64,000 nt of DNA from JAMCRM01 sp035561075 (GCA_035561075.1 DATMYF010000116.1:4081-68080), one strand, 5' to 3'. Positions 45,374-53,564 are shown, counted from the stretch's first letter. The notes: generated by a model not told the origin, from the letters alone. Translations and numbers: made by a program.

Positions 45374-45647
45374 CTTTCGTACGCTAAGCTGAGTCTCAGC
45401 GCCAAAGGAAATCGGAAAGCCGGGAAGCATCGACGTGAGCTTTCATATCAGCAACGTCGGTAGCCGGCCGGGGAAGCGGACGTTCAGCTTGATGGTGCGG
45501 TTCACGCTGACGCCCGAGGTGCCGGCGGTTTACGACCAGAACATGGTACGGCGCGTGGGACCGGGAACCTTCAACGTGACCGTCGGCAGTGCGTCGGACC
45601 AGATCCGACTCAGCGATAGTTTCGAGGTGCGTCAATGCGAATGGTAA
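45374..45647 (+). pseudogene. C-terminal relic of a GH3 beta-glucosidase
   Basis: Two frames read together give the fibronectin-III-like end of GH3 enzymes: LSYAKLSLSAKGNRKAG near 45377, then after a one-base frame change VSFHISNVGSRPG, FTLTPEVPAVYDQNMVRR and PGTFNVTVGSASDQIRL, finishing with SFEV. Compared with the family, the segment carrying the EVVQLYV strand is deleted. The catalytic domains are missing entirely. Its stop codon overlaps the start of the beta-propeller gene. Confidence 0.75.
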
Positions 45648-46948
45648 CGGCTCTACTTACCCTTTACGCCATCGGACAGGCTGGCCAGGCCCAGACGAAG
45701 AGCCTGGACGTAAAAGTCTTCGATTCGGGTTTCGCGCAGTCGCACGGAACCTTCAACGGCATGGGAGCCGCGAGCGACGGAAAGATCTACTACGTGCTTT
45801 GCTCGAATCGGATCGATGTGGGGGCGCAGATGTTTTCCTACGATCCCGGCACCGGCAACATCAAGCACCTGGGCGATCTCACCGAGGCCTCCGGGGAGAA
45901 GGGCCTCAAGGCGATTCCGCAGGGCAAGAGCCACGTCAATTTCGTCGAATCGCGGGGCAAGCTCTATTTTGCCACTCACGTCGGCTACTACAGCATCATC
46001 GACGGCAGGGAAAAGATGGGAGTGCCGGAACCGGGCTACAAACCATATCCCGGGGGGCATTTCCTGGCGTACGACATGGCTTCAGGGAAGTTCGATAACC
46101 TGGCTGCAGCCCCGGCAGGGGAAGGCATTATCTCCATGAACATGGACGTCGAACGAGGCCGCCTTTACGGCTTGACGTGGCCTTCCGGCCGATTTCTGCG
46201 CTTCGACATGGAGACCAGAAAACTGAAGGACCTCGGCCCGGTCACCCTCGACGGGGAGGCCGGCGAAGGTCCCAAGTACCGCATCCTGTGCCGGTCCCTA
46301 GCCGTGGATCCGCGGGATGGCGCGGTGTACTTCACCACCGCCGACGGCGATATCATGCGATACCGGTACGATCGCGATGCCATCGAGAGCGTAAAAGGCG
46401 AGAACCTGCGCAAGGACTATTTTGGAGCCTTCCCGGAGGAGAAGTTGGGAATGGGTTACAACTGGCGGCAGACGTTTTGGCACGCGCCCCAGAAAGCCAT
46501 CTACGGCCTCCACGGCACCTCGGGGTACCTGTTCCGGTTCGACCCGCGAGTGCCGCGCGTGGACGTGCTGGAACGGATCACATCGGAACCCTCGAAGCGG
46601 ACCGGCACGTATGACGAATTCTCCTATGGCTATCTCGGTTTCGCGCTTGGTCCGGACGGGCGCACGGTGCACTATCTGACGACCGGTCCCATTCTGGACG
46701 CGAACAGCAAACGCATGCCGGCCGGGAGCCACGCCAAGAGGGCTCCCAAAGTGGATCTGCGCCTGGTCACCTACGATATCCCGTCGGCAAAATACGAAGA
46801 CCACGGCCCGATTCTGCTCCCCGACGGACAGCGGCCTCAAACCGTGCACTCGATCGCGGTGAGCCGGGACGGCACGGTCTACACTCTGGGCAGGTTTACA
46901 AGGAAAGGCCACCAGGTCGCCGACCTGATTCAGGTGCGGCTGCGCTGA
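45635..46948 (+). CDS. Secreted beta-propeller protein of unknown function
   Basis: 437 residues with a short signal peptide (ALLTLYAIGQAGQAQ). The body repeats a blade-like pattern: GMGAASDGKIYYVLCS, MFSYDPGTGNIKHLGDL, FLAYDMASGKFDNL, RFLRFDMETRKLKDLG, SLAVDPRDGAVYFTTADG and GYLFRFDPRVPRVDVLE. Each blade ends in a Y/F-D-x-x-T/S-G-K turn, as in lactonase/strictosidine-type or PQQ-like propellers. No catalytic residues can be named. It resembles the two propellers at 61578 and 62933 in blade wording. Its start lies inside a GH3 relic, so it may have inherited that gene's promoter. Possibly a glycan-binding or lyase-type protein. Confidence 0.75.
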   Translation: MRMVTALLTLYAIGQAGQAQTKSLDVKVFDSGFAQSHGTFNGMGAASDGKIYYVLCSNRIDVGAQMFSYDPGTGNIKHLGDLTEASGEKGLKAIPQGKSHVNFVESRGKLYFATHVGYYSIIDGREKMGVPEPGYKPYPGGHFLAYDMASGKFDNLAAAPAGEGIISMNMDVERGRLYGLTWPSGRFLRFDMETRKLKDLGPVTLDGEAGEGPKYRILCRSLAVDPRDGAVYFTTADGDIMRYRYDRDAIESVKGENLRKDYFGAFPEEKLGMGYNWRQTFWHAPQKAIYGLHGTSGYLFRFDPRVPRVDVLERITSEPSKRTGTYDEFSYGYLGFALGPDGRTVHYLTTGPILDANSKRMPAGSHAKRAPKVDLRLVTYDIPSAKYEDHGPILLPDGQRPQTVHSIAVSRDGTVYTLGRFTRKGHQVADLIQVRLR

Positions 46949-47016
46949 AGTTAGGGTCAGCAGGCGACTGCCCTTAACGGGCCTAGACGACCAGTTTGTG
47001 GCGAACGCCGAATCGT

Positions 47017-47808
47017 TCACCTCCCTGCGCCGAGTCGCGAAAGCCCTTCTGTCAGCTCAATGCGCGTTCCCCACGGGTCGGTGAGGAAGGCAATCGTCAG
47101 GCCAAGGTCCGGCCGCGGCGTGACCGGCATGTCGAGCTTGATGCCGGCGGCTTCGAGCTTCGCGCAGAACGTCTTGATACTGGTCACCTCCAGTCCGATA
47201 TGGTCGAGACGGCGGCCCTTAGTGGGGACGGGACGCCTCTCGGCCGTCTTCCAAGAGAGATTGACGCCGGGTAGGTCGGCCGCCTTGAACTTGCCTCTCA
47301 TCCCTGGCACGGCGCCAAACACCTTCGCGTACCAGGCGCGCATCTCGTCGATCTGGTTCGAAGCCAGGTGCAGGTGGTGGTGCTTGATCGGCGCATCGAG
47401 CTTCGGATCGCCGGTGAACTCCACCATCACCCCGTCAGGGAACTCGGCGAAGAACTGACTCTGCTTCGGAATCTCTCGGGTGATGCGCACACCCGCGGCA
47501 GTGAGCCTCCCCCTTGTCCCGGCGAGGTCCCGGACCGCGAAGCCGAGGTGATCCACTACAGACCCTTCCGTGCCTCCCTCGGCCTCACCCTTGCGAAAAC
47601 CGATCAGCACGCCGGGAAAACTCGCAAACTCGAGCGGGCCGACTTTCAGAAGTTCGCCGCCGAGCGCATCCACCCAGATCTTCTTCTGGGAATCGGGGTC
47701 CGGCGTGATGATATGAAAGTGCCCCATCGATACGCCCAGTGCGTTCGGTGGGGCAACCTGGGCGAGCAGCGGGATAGCGAGGAGCCCACCAATAATCGTT
47801 AGGCGCAT
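47017..47808 (-). CDS. Exported two-domain VOC (glyoxalase/dioxygenase-fold) protein
   Basis: 263 residues with a signal peptide (RLTIIGGLLAIPLLAQVA), unusual for this superfamily, which is mostly cytoplasmic. Two VOC modules: residues about 28-140 with GHFHIITPDPDSQKKIWVDA, VDHLGFAVRDL and the metal-ligand-like Glu in VMVEFTG; and about 142-255 with KHHHLHLASNQIDEMRAWYA, LDHIGLEVTS and TRIELTEG. His and Glu at the start and end of the modules could bind a divalent metal. Reaction unknown; candidates are isomerase, ring-cleaving dioxygenase or lactoylglutathione-lyase-like. It stands alone between the propeller and exonuclease genes. Confidence 0.82.
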   Translation of the reverse strand: MRLTIIGGLLAIPLLAQVAPPNALGVSMGHFHIITPDPDSQKKIWVDALGGELLKVGPLEFASFPGVLIGFRKGEAEGGTEGSVVDHLGFAVRDLAGTRGRLTAAGVRITREIPKQSQFFAEFPDGVMVEFTGDPKLDAPIKHHHLHLASNQIDEMRAWYAKVFGAVPGMRGKFKAADLPGVNLSWKTAERRPVPTKGRRLDHIGLEVTSIKTFCAKLEAAGIKLDMPVTPRPDLGLTIAFLTDPWGTRIELTEGLSRLGAGR

Positions 47809-47990
47809 AATGGCCTAAATTATCCCACGGATATTGCCTTCAATCATCACAGCACTGAGTTCCGGCAAGCGATGCCGCGCACGGAGCCGCGTGGCGCGGA
47901 CGTCCTGTGGGCGCTTTGGGGCAGCGCTGATAGGCGCCGGCATCGTCGTTGCGCTGGTTGAGTGATTACGTGCCCCGCAGGCGGAGAGCG

Positions 47991-48767
47991 TCACGGAAGG
48001 TCGAACTCCGCCCAAACCACCGTGTGGTCCGATGAGCCTGGCGCCCGCCTCGGTTCCATATCGACGTCGCTGTTCGTGCAGAGACGCGCCAGGGATGGCG
48101 TTGCCAGGATGTGGTCGATGCGCCACCCCCAATTGTTCTCGAGTGCATTCCGGAAGTAGTCCCAGTAGGTATACTGGATCCGGTCCGGGTGCAGTGTCCG
48201 AAACACGTCAACGAAGCCCCATGTAACCGCGTTGCGGTACGCGTTTCGCGCGTCGATGTGGAAATCCACGTCGTTCAAGCGCCGATCCGGATGATAAACG
48301 TCAATCGGTTCTGGCGCGACGTTCATGTCCCCCGCCCAGATGACGTGCCCCGCCGGGTCCAGCCGCTCGTCAAAGTAGGCGCGGATACGACGGAACCATT
48401 CCAGTTTGAATTGATATTTATCTGAGCCGACCTTGTAGCCCTGCGGCACATAGGTATTGACGATCGCGAGCCCGTCGAGCACGGTCTGCAGCACACGGAC
48501 GTCCTCGTTATCGGGGCCTTCGTGGAGCCCGTACATCACCGAATCGGGTGTCCTCCGGGTAAGCGTCGCGATCCCGTTATAGCCCTTCATTCCTCGAAAC
48601 GTCGCGTGATAGCCAGCCTGGCGGAAGGCCTGTGCCGGAAACTCGGAATCCTGCACCTTGGTTTCCTGCAGGCACATGACGTCGGGTCGATTGACTTCCA
48701 GCCAGTCCAGCACCGCGGTCAGTCGTCGGCGAATCGAGTTTATGTTCCATGTTGCGATCTTCATCAT
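47991..48767 (-). CDS. xthA: Exodeoxyribonuclease III
   Basis: 258 residues (257 if the second ATG at 48764 is used). An AP endonuclease and 3'-5' exonuclease of the EEP superfamily, for base-excision repair in the cytoplasm. Motifs in order: MKIATWNINSIRRRL, the metal-binding Glu in CLQETKVQDSEFP, VNTYVPQG, the Asp/Asn pair in WAGDMNVAPEPID, a family-typical WGWRIDHILAT and the catalytic SSDHTVVWAEFDLP at the end. Length and motif order match Xth. It has no obvious partner gene; the NUDIX relic lies 57 bases upstream. Confidence 0.95.
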   Translation of the reverse strand: MMKIATWNINSIRRRLTAVLDWLEVNRPDVMCLQETKVQDSEFPAQAFRQAGYHATFRGMKGYNGIATLTRRTPDSVMYGLHEGPDNEDVRVLQTVLDGLAIVNTYVPQGYKVGSDKYQFKLEWFRRIRAYFDERLDPAGHVIWAGDMNVAPEPIDVYHPDRRLNDVDFHIDARNAYRNAVTWGFVDVFRTLHPDRIQYTYWDYFRNALENNWGWRIDHILATPSLARLCTNSDVDMEPRRAPGSSDHTVVWAEFDLP

Positions 48768-48823
48768 CCGCGCTCCACGCTACCCGGAGGCCGAGATCAG
48801 GAATTCGTCGGACTCCAGCCCGA

Positions 48824-49238
48824 CTAGCCGGACACGGCGGCGGCCTCCACTGGCTGCGGCCCCGTCCGGGCCTGATCCACCCATCCCTGCGTCAAGTTCA
48901 ATCCGTGTGGGAGGAGAAACTCGAGAAGAACGGCTGCGCCGTCGAAGCCGGCCTGCCGCCGGATGCGTTCCACTGGAACCAGGCCGAGCCAATCGGTCAT
49001 CATCCGGTAGGTGAAGCCCCACAGGGGCACGGCGCGGTTCAGGTCGATAGCCGGGAACAACATTTCCACCGGCAAACCCGGGACGGAGGTCAAGCAGTGC
49101 CGTACGGGATCGAGCAGTAGTTGCAGCGGAATCCAGCGCGCTTCTTTCCGCTTCACGCGGGTCGCGCTCCACGTGAAACAGGAATGGAGCGACCGGCAGG
49201 TATGGTCCCTCCCGGCATCCCGCCCCGAATTTACCCAT
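48824..49238 (-). pseudogene. NUDIX hydrolase relic (CoA-pyrophosphatase type)
   Basis: The C-terminal half of a NUDIX protein split over two frames: LPVAPFLFHVERDPREA near 49180, then after a frame change KEARWIPLQLLLDPV and PLWGFTYRMMTDWLGL, a hallmark of the CoA-diphosphatase branch. The N-terminal half with the catalytic Nudix box (GxxxxxExxxxxxxREUxEExGU) is absent. The fragment begins at the end of the URO-D gene (8-base overlap). Confidence 0.75.
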
Positions 49239-50238
49239 GAAATTCCTTCACTGCGGCCGCGATTTCTTTTAGGTTCGCAAGCGGCGTTTGCAGAGGCACG
49301 GCGCATTCCGGGCCGATCAGTTGTACACCAGCGCGGAGGCAGTTCCAAACCTCCTGGCGAACCTGCTCCGGACCTTTGCGCAACAGTGTCACGGAGTTGT
49401 TGACATTCCCGACCAGCGCGATTCGGTTGCGCATGACCGCCATGGCACTCGGGGCATCGTTCTTGGAATCGAAGTGGAAGGCCGCCATGCCGGTTTGGGC
49501 GATGTGGTCCATGCGGTCGAGCGTGCGGCCGCAGATGTGCAGGATGAGGGGCGCTGGTAATCGTTCCGCCAGTTCCCGATGCACCTCGAGCAGGAAGCGC
49601 GCGTAGTATTCGCAGCTCACCAGATCCCCGGTGGCATGATCTGGAAGAGTGAGTGCGTCGGCCCCCGCTTCGATCTGCGCAAGGCCGAATTGCACGGTGA
49701 GTTCCTTCAGCCGGTCGAGGCAGCGTTTAGTCTTGCAGGGGTCGTCTGCCGACATGAGCAGAAATTGCTCCACGCCGAAGCAGTGATAGCCGTGCGTCCA
49801 CGGCCCCATGGTTTTGCCGATGATGGCAACCTCGTCGCCGAACTGCTTTCGAAGAATCCGAATGGCCTGCAACACACATCGCGTGTCCGGATGCGTCAGA
49901 AAGCCGGACGGGATGCGAATCTCTTCCGGTTCCCGCCAGATGGGTTCGACTACGGTGGGCCAAGTGCCTTTTTCGCCCCAGTCGATGCGGCAACCTAACG
50001 CGGAAGCTTCCTGGACGATAGAGAAGACCGGCATCACGGCATCGAAGCCCAGTTCGGTGCGCGCCGTACCGGCCAGCCGCGCCATAAGCTCGGGCGCGCG
50101 GTTCGCGTGGGGGAACGGCGCTCCTACGAGGTCCATCAACTCTACTGTGGCGGCATTCGTAGGGTTGCATACGGGAGGGCGGTCCACCGGCTCGCGGCGA
50201 AGCGCAGCCAGCATCCGTTGGCGGCAACTCAGGGGCAC
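49231..50238 (-). CDS. Uroporphyrinogen-decarboxylase-fold protein, MtaA/CmuA-like methyltransferase family
   Basis: 335 residues, TIM barrel of the URO-D superfamily. Heme-pathway HemE normally begins with an RxPVWxMRQAGR motif, which is absent here. Instead the probable zinc ligands of the methyl-cobamide:thiol methyltransferase branch are seen: His and Cys in LILHICGRTLD, and Cys in LIGPECAVPLQ. QIEAGADALTLPDHATG and MAAFHFDSKND are also typical of that branch. It would move a methyl group between a corrinoid protein and an acceptor, but no corrinoid protein or partner methyltransferase is in the window, so its role is open. It could also be an O-demethylase component acting on methoxylated compounds. 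Confidence 0.82.
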   Translation of the reverse strand: MPLSCRQRMLAALRREPVDRPPVCNPTNAATVELMDLVGAPFPHANRAPELMARLAGTARTELGFDAVMPVFSIVQEASALGCRIDWGEKGTWPTVVEPIWREPEEIRIPSGFLTHPDTRCVLQAIRILRKQFGDEVAIIGKTMGPWTHGYHCFGVEQFLLMSADDPCKTKRCLDRLKELTVQFGLAQIEAGADALTLPDHATGDLVSCEYYARFLLEVHRELAERLPAPLILHICGRTLDRMDHIAQTGMAAFHFDSKNDAPSAMAVMRNRIALVGNVNNSVTLLRKGPEQVRQEVWNCLRAGVQLIGPECAVPLQTPLANLKEIAAAVKEFHG

Positions 50239-50465
50239 AAGTCAGTTATAGCGCATGCTTGGCCCGGTGATCAGCGCTGGTTTCCCAATGAATGCATGGT
50301 AAGGGTGTGCACGGATCGGGGTTAACAGCCCGTTGAGACAAGCGGCTATCTGTTCTTAAGGGCTAGCGTCGTTACGGCTGTGCTTTCGCGCGTCCGTATC
50401 GGTGGCCCGACAAGCCATTGCCCCCAACGACCGGTAGGTGTTGGCGGTGGACCCGAATCCGTTTA

Positions 50466-50594
50466 AGGTGATAATCGTTGACACTCAACTGAACGAATCG
50501 GGATGGCAGCATCCGGATGCACGTTGGTGCCCGGGAACATGGCACCGGCGGTGTCCTGCACCGTCCCGCTGATTCCAGCCAAGTTTGTTTGCGC
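50466..50594 (-). pseudogene. Relic of a TonB-dependent receptor N-terminus
   Basis: Read on the minus strand from 50594: AQTNLAGISGTVQDTAGAMF followed by PGTNV, the unmistakable end of a signal peptide and first strands of the carboxypeptidase-regulatory-like domain of Oar-type receptors. After PGTNV the similarity fades. The remaining roughly 1000 codons of the receptor are absent. Confidence 0.7.
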
Positions 50595-50695
50595 AGTGGT
50601 CTCGTGATTCCTACGCTCGATTCGCCAAGCACCGATCGGTGGTTTCCCTGGCCGAGGGCGGACGATTCGTCAAACAAACGCCAAACACCGCCAGA

Positions 50696-50728
50696 GAAAC
50701 AAAACGGGCGACCCGCCGGGTCGCCCGT
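50696..50728 (-). terminator. Rho-independent terminator downstream of the tRNA-Leu remnant
   Basis: A perfect 11-bp stem (ACGGGCGACCC / GGGTCGCCCGT) with a 3-base loop at 50704-50728. On the minus strand it is followed by TTTTGTTT. It is placed 16 bases past the tRNA 3' end and would end a minus-strand transcript. Confidence 0.75.
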
Positions 50729-50744
50729 ATATCTTTGAAAAATT

Positions 50745-50804
50745 GTGGTGCGGAGAGGGGGACTTGAACCCCCACGAGCTTTCGCCCGCTAGCACCTCAA
50801 ACCA
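50745..50804 (-). tRNA. 3' fragment of tRNA-Leu(GAG), truncated; attachment-site remnant
   Basis: On the minus strand the sequence contains the anticodon loop TTTGAGGT, a variable arm CGGGC-GAAA-GCTCG, the T-arm GGGGGTTCAAGTCCCCC, the acceptor strand TCTCCGC, A and an encoded CCA. The anticodon (CTC on the + strand) is at 50796-50798. Upstream of the anticodon loop the expected D-arm and acceptor 5' strand (GCGGAGA) are not found within 100 bases, and the 5' side of the anticodon stem is already imperfect. This is therefore a partial tRNA, most likely the scar left where an integrating element used the anticodon-loop-to-CCA region as its attachment site. Confidence 0.7.
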
Positions 50805-50864
50805 CTGCATGTCTTCTGCCCTGTTCCCCTACGATACGCGGGCGTACAGAAAGCCCGCGGCTGA

Positions 50865-51020
50865 ACCTGCTGGAATCTGCTGGAATCCCCTCCAGTCCGG
50901 CAAACTCACGGCAAACTTATCGCTACTCTGTCTCACTCGAAAACACTGATATTCCCGTCCGCACTCGCGTTGCCTTCCCTTCCCCGCCCTCCCCCGAGAA
51001 CCTCGGCGAAAGCGCCGACA
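50865..51020. repeat. Degenerate direct repeat, copy B (partner at 32.2 kb)
   Basis: The core at 50882-50918 matches 32199-32234, same orientation, with weaker similarity running to a CT-rich stretch (CCTTCCCTTCCCCGCCC). It is preceded by a short tandem repeat (CTGCTGGAATC followed by TGCTGGAATC). It lies about 65 bases from the truncated tRNA and may be part of the element's end. Confidence 0.5.
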
Positions 51021-51143
51021 TTCCGGCATCTGAAATCCTTTTAGGAGGTCGCTCCTGAGGCGAATTCGCACTTGCTTGTGCTCGCCTTCCGAGTGATCAA
51101 TGTGGTGTCCGCCGGGATCGGCGCACGCACAGGAGCTGACAGC

Positions 51144-51716
51144 ATGAAGGTATTCACGATTGACAGCGAGAGCCGAGTGTGGGCTTTCACCTCATTAAGC
51201 GAAGCCGCGGGTGTGCAGTCTCAAACAGACGCACAATTCTCTAGCGAGGCGGGCCTGCTGAGTGCAACGGCCACATGGTCGCCATCGCGACTGTTGGAGC
51301 TCTGGGCGGGCCTGCCCGGCTCGACCCCCGTCAGGAGGTTTACCGATCGCAAGACGGCGATTCGCCGCATTTGGAACGTCGTTCAGACCCTGACCCCAAC
51401 CGAAAGCAAGCCAAGCGGAGCCGGGCGTGGTAGGGCGAACAGCAAACAAGCGCAGGTGCTCGGACTGTTGAATCGCGCCCAAGGCGCTACATTGCAGGAC
51501 ATCGTTGCTGCCACGGGTTGGCAGCCGCATACTGTCCGCGGCTTCTTGAGTGGGGTAGTCAGCAAGAGAATGAAGCTCGCGCTGCGTTCGAGCAAATCCA
51601 ACGACGGCCGGAGAATATATTCCCTCGATCTCCCTTCGGAGCCGACCCAACCGGAAAGGAACAACCAGAGTGCCGATAAAGTTGCACACGGTTTCGATTC
51701 GGAAGGGCGCGGGTGA
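51144..51716 (+). CDS. DUF3489 protein with C-terminal winged-helix-like domain
   Basis: 190 residues from the ATG at 51144 (AGGAG about 10 bases upstream). Residues about 1-85 carry a variable part with FTIDSESRVWAFTSLSEA. The C-terminal part is the DUF3489 module: SKQAQVLGLLNRAQGATLQDI then VAATGWQPHTVRGFLSGVV, a helix-turn-helix pattern, and MKLALRSSKSNDGRRIYSL as the wing. It is presumably a DNA-binding or relaxation-control protein; the family is often found on mobile or accessory DNA. The next gene overlaps it by 47 bases. Its position directly inside the tRNA scar supports element membership. Confidence 0.8.
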   Translation: MKVFTIDSESRVWAFTSLSEAAGVQSQTDAQFSSEAGLLSATATWSPSRLLELWAGLPGSTPVRRFTDRKTAIRRIWNVVQTLTPTESKPSGAGRGRANSKQAQVLGLLNRAQGATLQDIVAATGWQPHTVRGFLSGVVSKRMKLALRSSKSNDGRRIYSLDLPSEPTQPERNNQSADKVAHGFDSEGRG

Positions 51717-53004
51717 ATTCGAGTTGGCGGAAACCTTGCGGGTAAGCCCGGAGGCAAAGCTCTGCGGGGCCGCCGGCAATCTCATCCGCTGTCTCAGCGT
51801 CGCCCGGGGGCGGTCGGTCCTTACCGATGTGGATCCTGCAAGTCTTACGACCGAACGCCGCATCAACGATCTGCCGGTCTTCCACAGAATGTGGTTTCAC
51901 CCTGATGGCGATTGCCTGGCGTACACGCAGAAAGGAAAGGTGGGCAACCCGAGCACTTTGTTCTTTGTCACAGCAAAGGGCTCGCTGGCGGCACAAGCGA
52001 CCTTGCCCAATGCCATCAGCGAAGCGACGGCAGGCCCCGCATGCTGGCATATCGGCTGCCGTAACGGGAGGCTCTATACGTATTCGCTTGCGGGCCTATG
52101 CATCTGGCGGCGCCACGTCGTCCGTCCCCGGCCAAACCCATACAGCCTCGTGGCCGCATTCACCGGCGCAACCGAGCCGCCCTATCTTTCGGTCGCCTCC
52201 TCGTGGCCCGGCCCGCCAGTCATCACCGAAAGCGAACGCATCTTTCTGTTCAGTCAGTTCGGCCACAGGCGCTGGCGGTCAACCATTCCTAACCCGCACA
52301 TCGAGCAGTATGACCTCTGCATGCCAAGTTACCTCCCAGTGCCTGCGCAAGCTCTTCAGAAGTTAGGGATCGAGTGCCGCGACCGCGTACCTCTCGGATT
52401 CGTGCGACTGGTATTCGACAGCACTGTACCAACCCGATCCACTTCGGCGCCCCGCTCACTGTTCAACAAGTCAATCGAGAGCTTCGAAGAAGCCGCCGGC
52501 GAGACCGGGGAAGTGGTGCTGGCCCGGGTGGATCTGATGCCCGGCAGGTCGGGTAGCGACGAAGTGATTCGCAGCGTTGCCACCTGGTACCAGCGGATCG
52601 CAATCGGTACGACCGAAGGACGCGTCCACGTCTTCGACTTCGAAAGGACGCTGCTGATGAGTTTCTGTGTCGGGCGTGGGCCTGTTTCTGCAATCGTTGC
52701 GGATCATCGCGGGCTGAAAGCGACGTACTGCGCCGGACTGCTCACCACATTCGAGGACAATGACATCAACGGATGTGTGAAACTACCGGATTATTATGCG
52801 AACGTGGCAGGGCACGTGGCTGGTGTGCTCGTTTGGCGCTGGAATACGGTTTGGTTTGTGAACAGCCGAGGTCGCGTGATCTGGAAGGCAGAATTCTCAA
52901 AAGTGGTCCGTAGCGTGATCCCCGATGATGTGGGTTTCACCGTCCTTGCTGGTCACCTCTTCTCATTTCGCTACCTTCCTTCAACGGAACGGAATTCACC
53001 TTAG
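51670..53004 (+). CDS. Hypothetical protein, possible beta-propeller
   Basis: 444 residues starting at a GTG inside the DUF3489 gene. I do not recognise the family. There is no signal peptide. Several strand-turn segments suggest a propeller-like fold: VFHRMWFHPDGDCLAYTQKG, CWHIGCRNGRLYTYSLAGLC, QRIAIGTTEGRVHVFDFER, TVWFVNSRGRVIWKAEFSK and VGFTVLAGHLFSFRY. A charged helical insert (SIESFEEAAGETGEVVLARV) interrupts them. The 47-base overlap suggests coupled translation with the DUF3489 protein, hence a shared role, perhaps sensing plus regulation. Codon use is less GC-biased than in the sugar operon. Confidence 0.65.
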   Translation: MPIKLHTVSIRKGAGEFELAETLRVSPEAKLCGAAGNLIRCLSVARGRSVLTDVDPASLTTERRINDLPVFHRMWFHPDGDCLAYTQKGKVGNPSTLFFVTAKGSLAAQATLPNAISEATAGPACWHIGCRNGRLYTYSLAGLCIWRRHVVRPRPNPYSLVAAFTGATEPPYLSVASSWPGPPVITESERIFLFSQFGHRRWRSTIPNPHIEQYDLCMPSYLPVPAQALQKLGIECRDRVPLGFVRLVFDSTVPTRSTSAPRSLFNKSIESFEEAAGETGEVVLARVDLMPGRSGSDEVIRSVATWYQRIAIGTTEGRVHVFDFERTLLMSFCVGRGPVSAIVADHRGLKATYCAGLLTTFEDNDINGCVKLPDYYANVAGHVAGVLVWRWNTVWFVNSRGRVIWKAEFSKVVRSVIPDDVGFTVLAGHLFSFRYLPSTERNSP

Positions 53005-53053
53005 GGCAGATTGTCGCTCGGCAACAAGTAAAGTGTGGTGAGGAACGCTACGT

Positions 53054-53554
53054 ATGCTCGGCCCTGAATACTGGGATGCTCTCAATAGTGCCGTCTATTT
53101 CACTATGCCCGGGTCCACTGCGCACGAGGCCTTCGAAGCGCTGGTGGACTGCCTTTCAGAAGGGTATTGGTATCAACCGGGCGACGCCGGCACGTTGATC
53201 TACCCGGAGTCGGAAGTTATTCCCGTTACGCACACTGCGCGCCGTGGGTTCGTTCTAATTGAAGACTCCGCGGACGTGATCGCACTGCACGTGCGAGAGG
53301 CAGCTCGCCGAGATGCCGAACGCCCGTGGCTGCTGCAGTGGGCTGCCGCGTTAGAAGAGAATCCGGACGACGTGGAACTGCGTGCGCAGGCACTCGTCAA
53401 TCTTCCCGACGGCCGTATCCTGGATCCCGACGGGCCGCTGGGCTGCTTGCGCCAGTGGCCGGATAGCTGGCTGTTCTTCGGGTTTCCGCCGATCGAAGCA
53501 GAGGGCGACGAGGACGAACGAGCCAGCTGGGACTGGGACGAGGACAACGAATAG
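53054..53554 (+). CDS. Hypothetical acidic protein
   Basis: 166 residues; GAGGA about 8 bases before the ATG. No family recognised and no leader or membrane segment. Features: MLGPEYWDALNSAVYF at the start, a central helix EAARRDAERPWLLQWAAALE, and an extremely acidic tail (EGDEDERASWDWDEDNE). It follows the propeller-like gene by 49 bases, same strand, so the three genes 51144-53554 may be one unit. The tail could mimic DNA or bind basic partners, which is a guess. A relic of the DMFase-like gene begins 10 bases after its stop. Confidence 0.6.
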   Translation: MLGPEYWDALNSAVYFTMPGSTAHEAFEALVDCLSEGYWYQPGDAGTLIYPESEVIPVTHTARRGFVLIEDSADVIALHVREAARRDAERPWLLQWAAALEENPDDVELRAQALVNLPDGRILDPDGPLGCLRQWPDSWLFFGFPPIEAEGDEDERASWDWDEDNE

Positions 53555-53564
53555 CGGCAAGTGC

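Noticed and set aside
47815..48132. Small minus-strand gene after exonuclease III
   Set aside because: It overlaps the xthA 3' end in another frame and its translation looks random.
50745..50850. Functional tRNA-Leu gene
   Set aside because: The D-arm and 5' acceptor strand are missing; only the 3' part can be folded.
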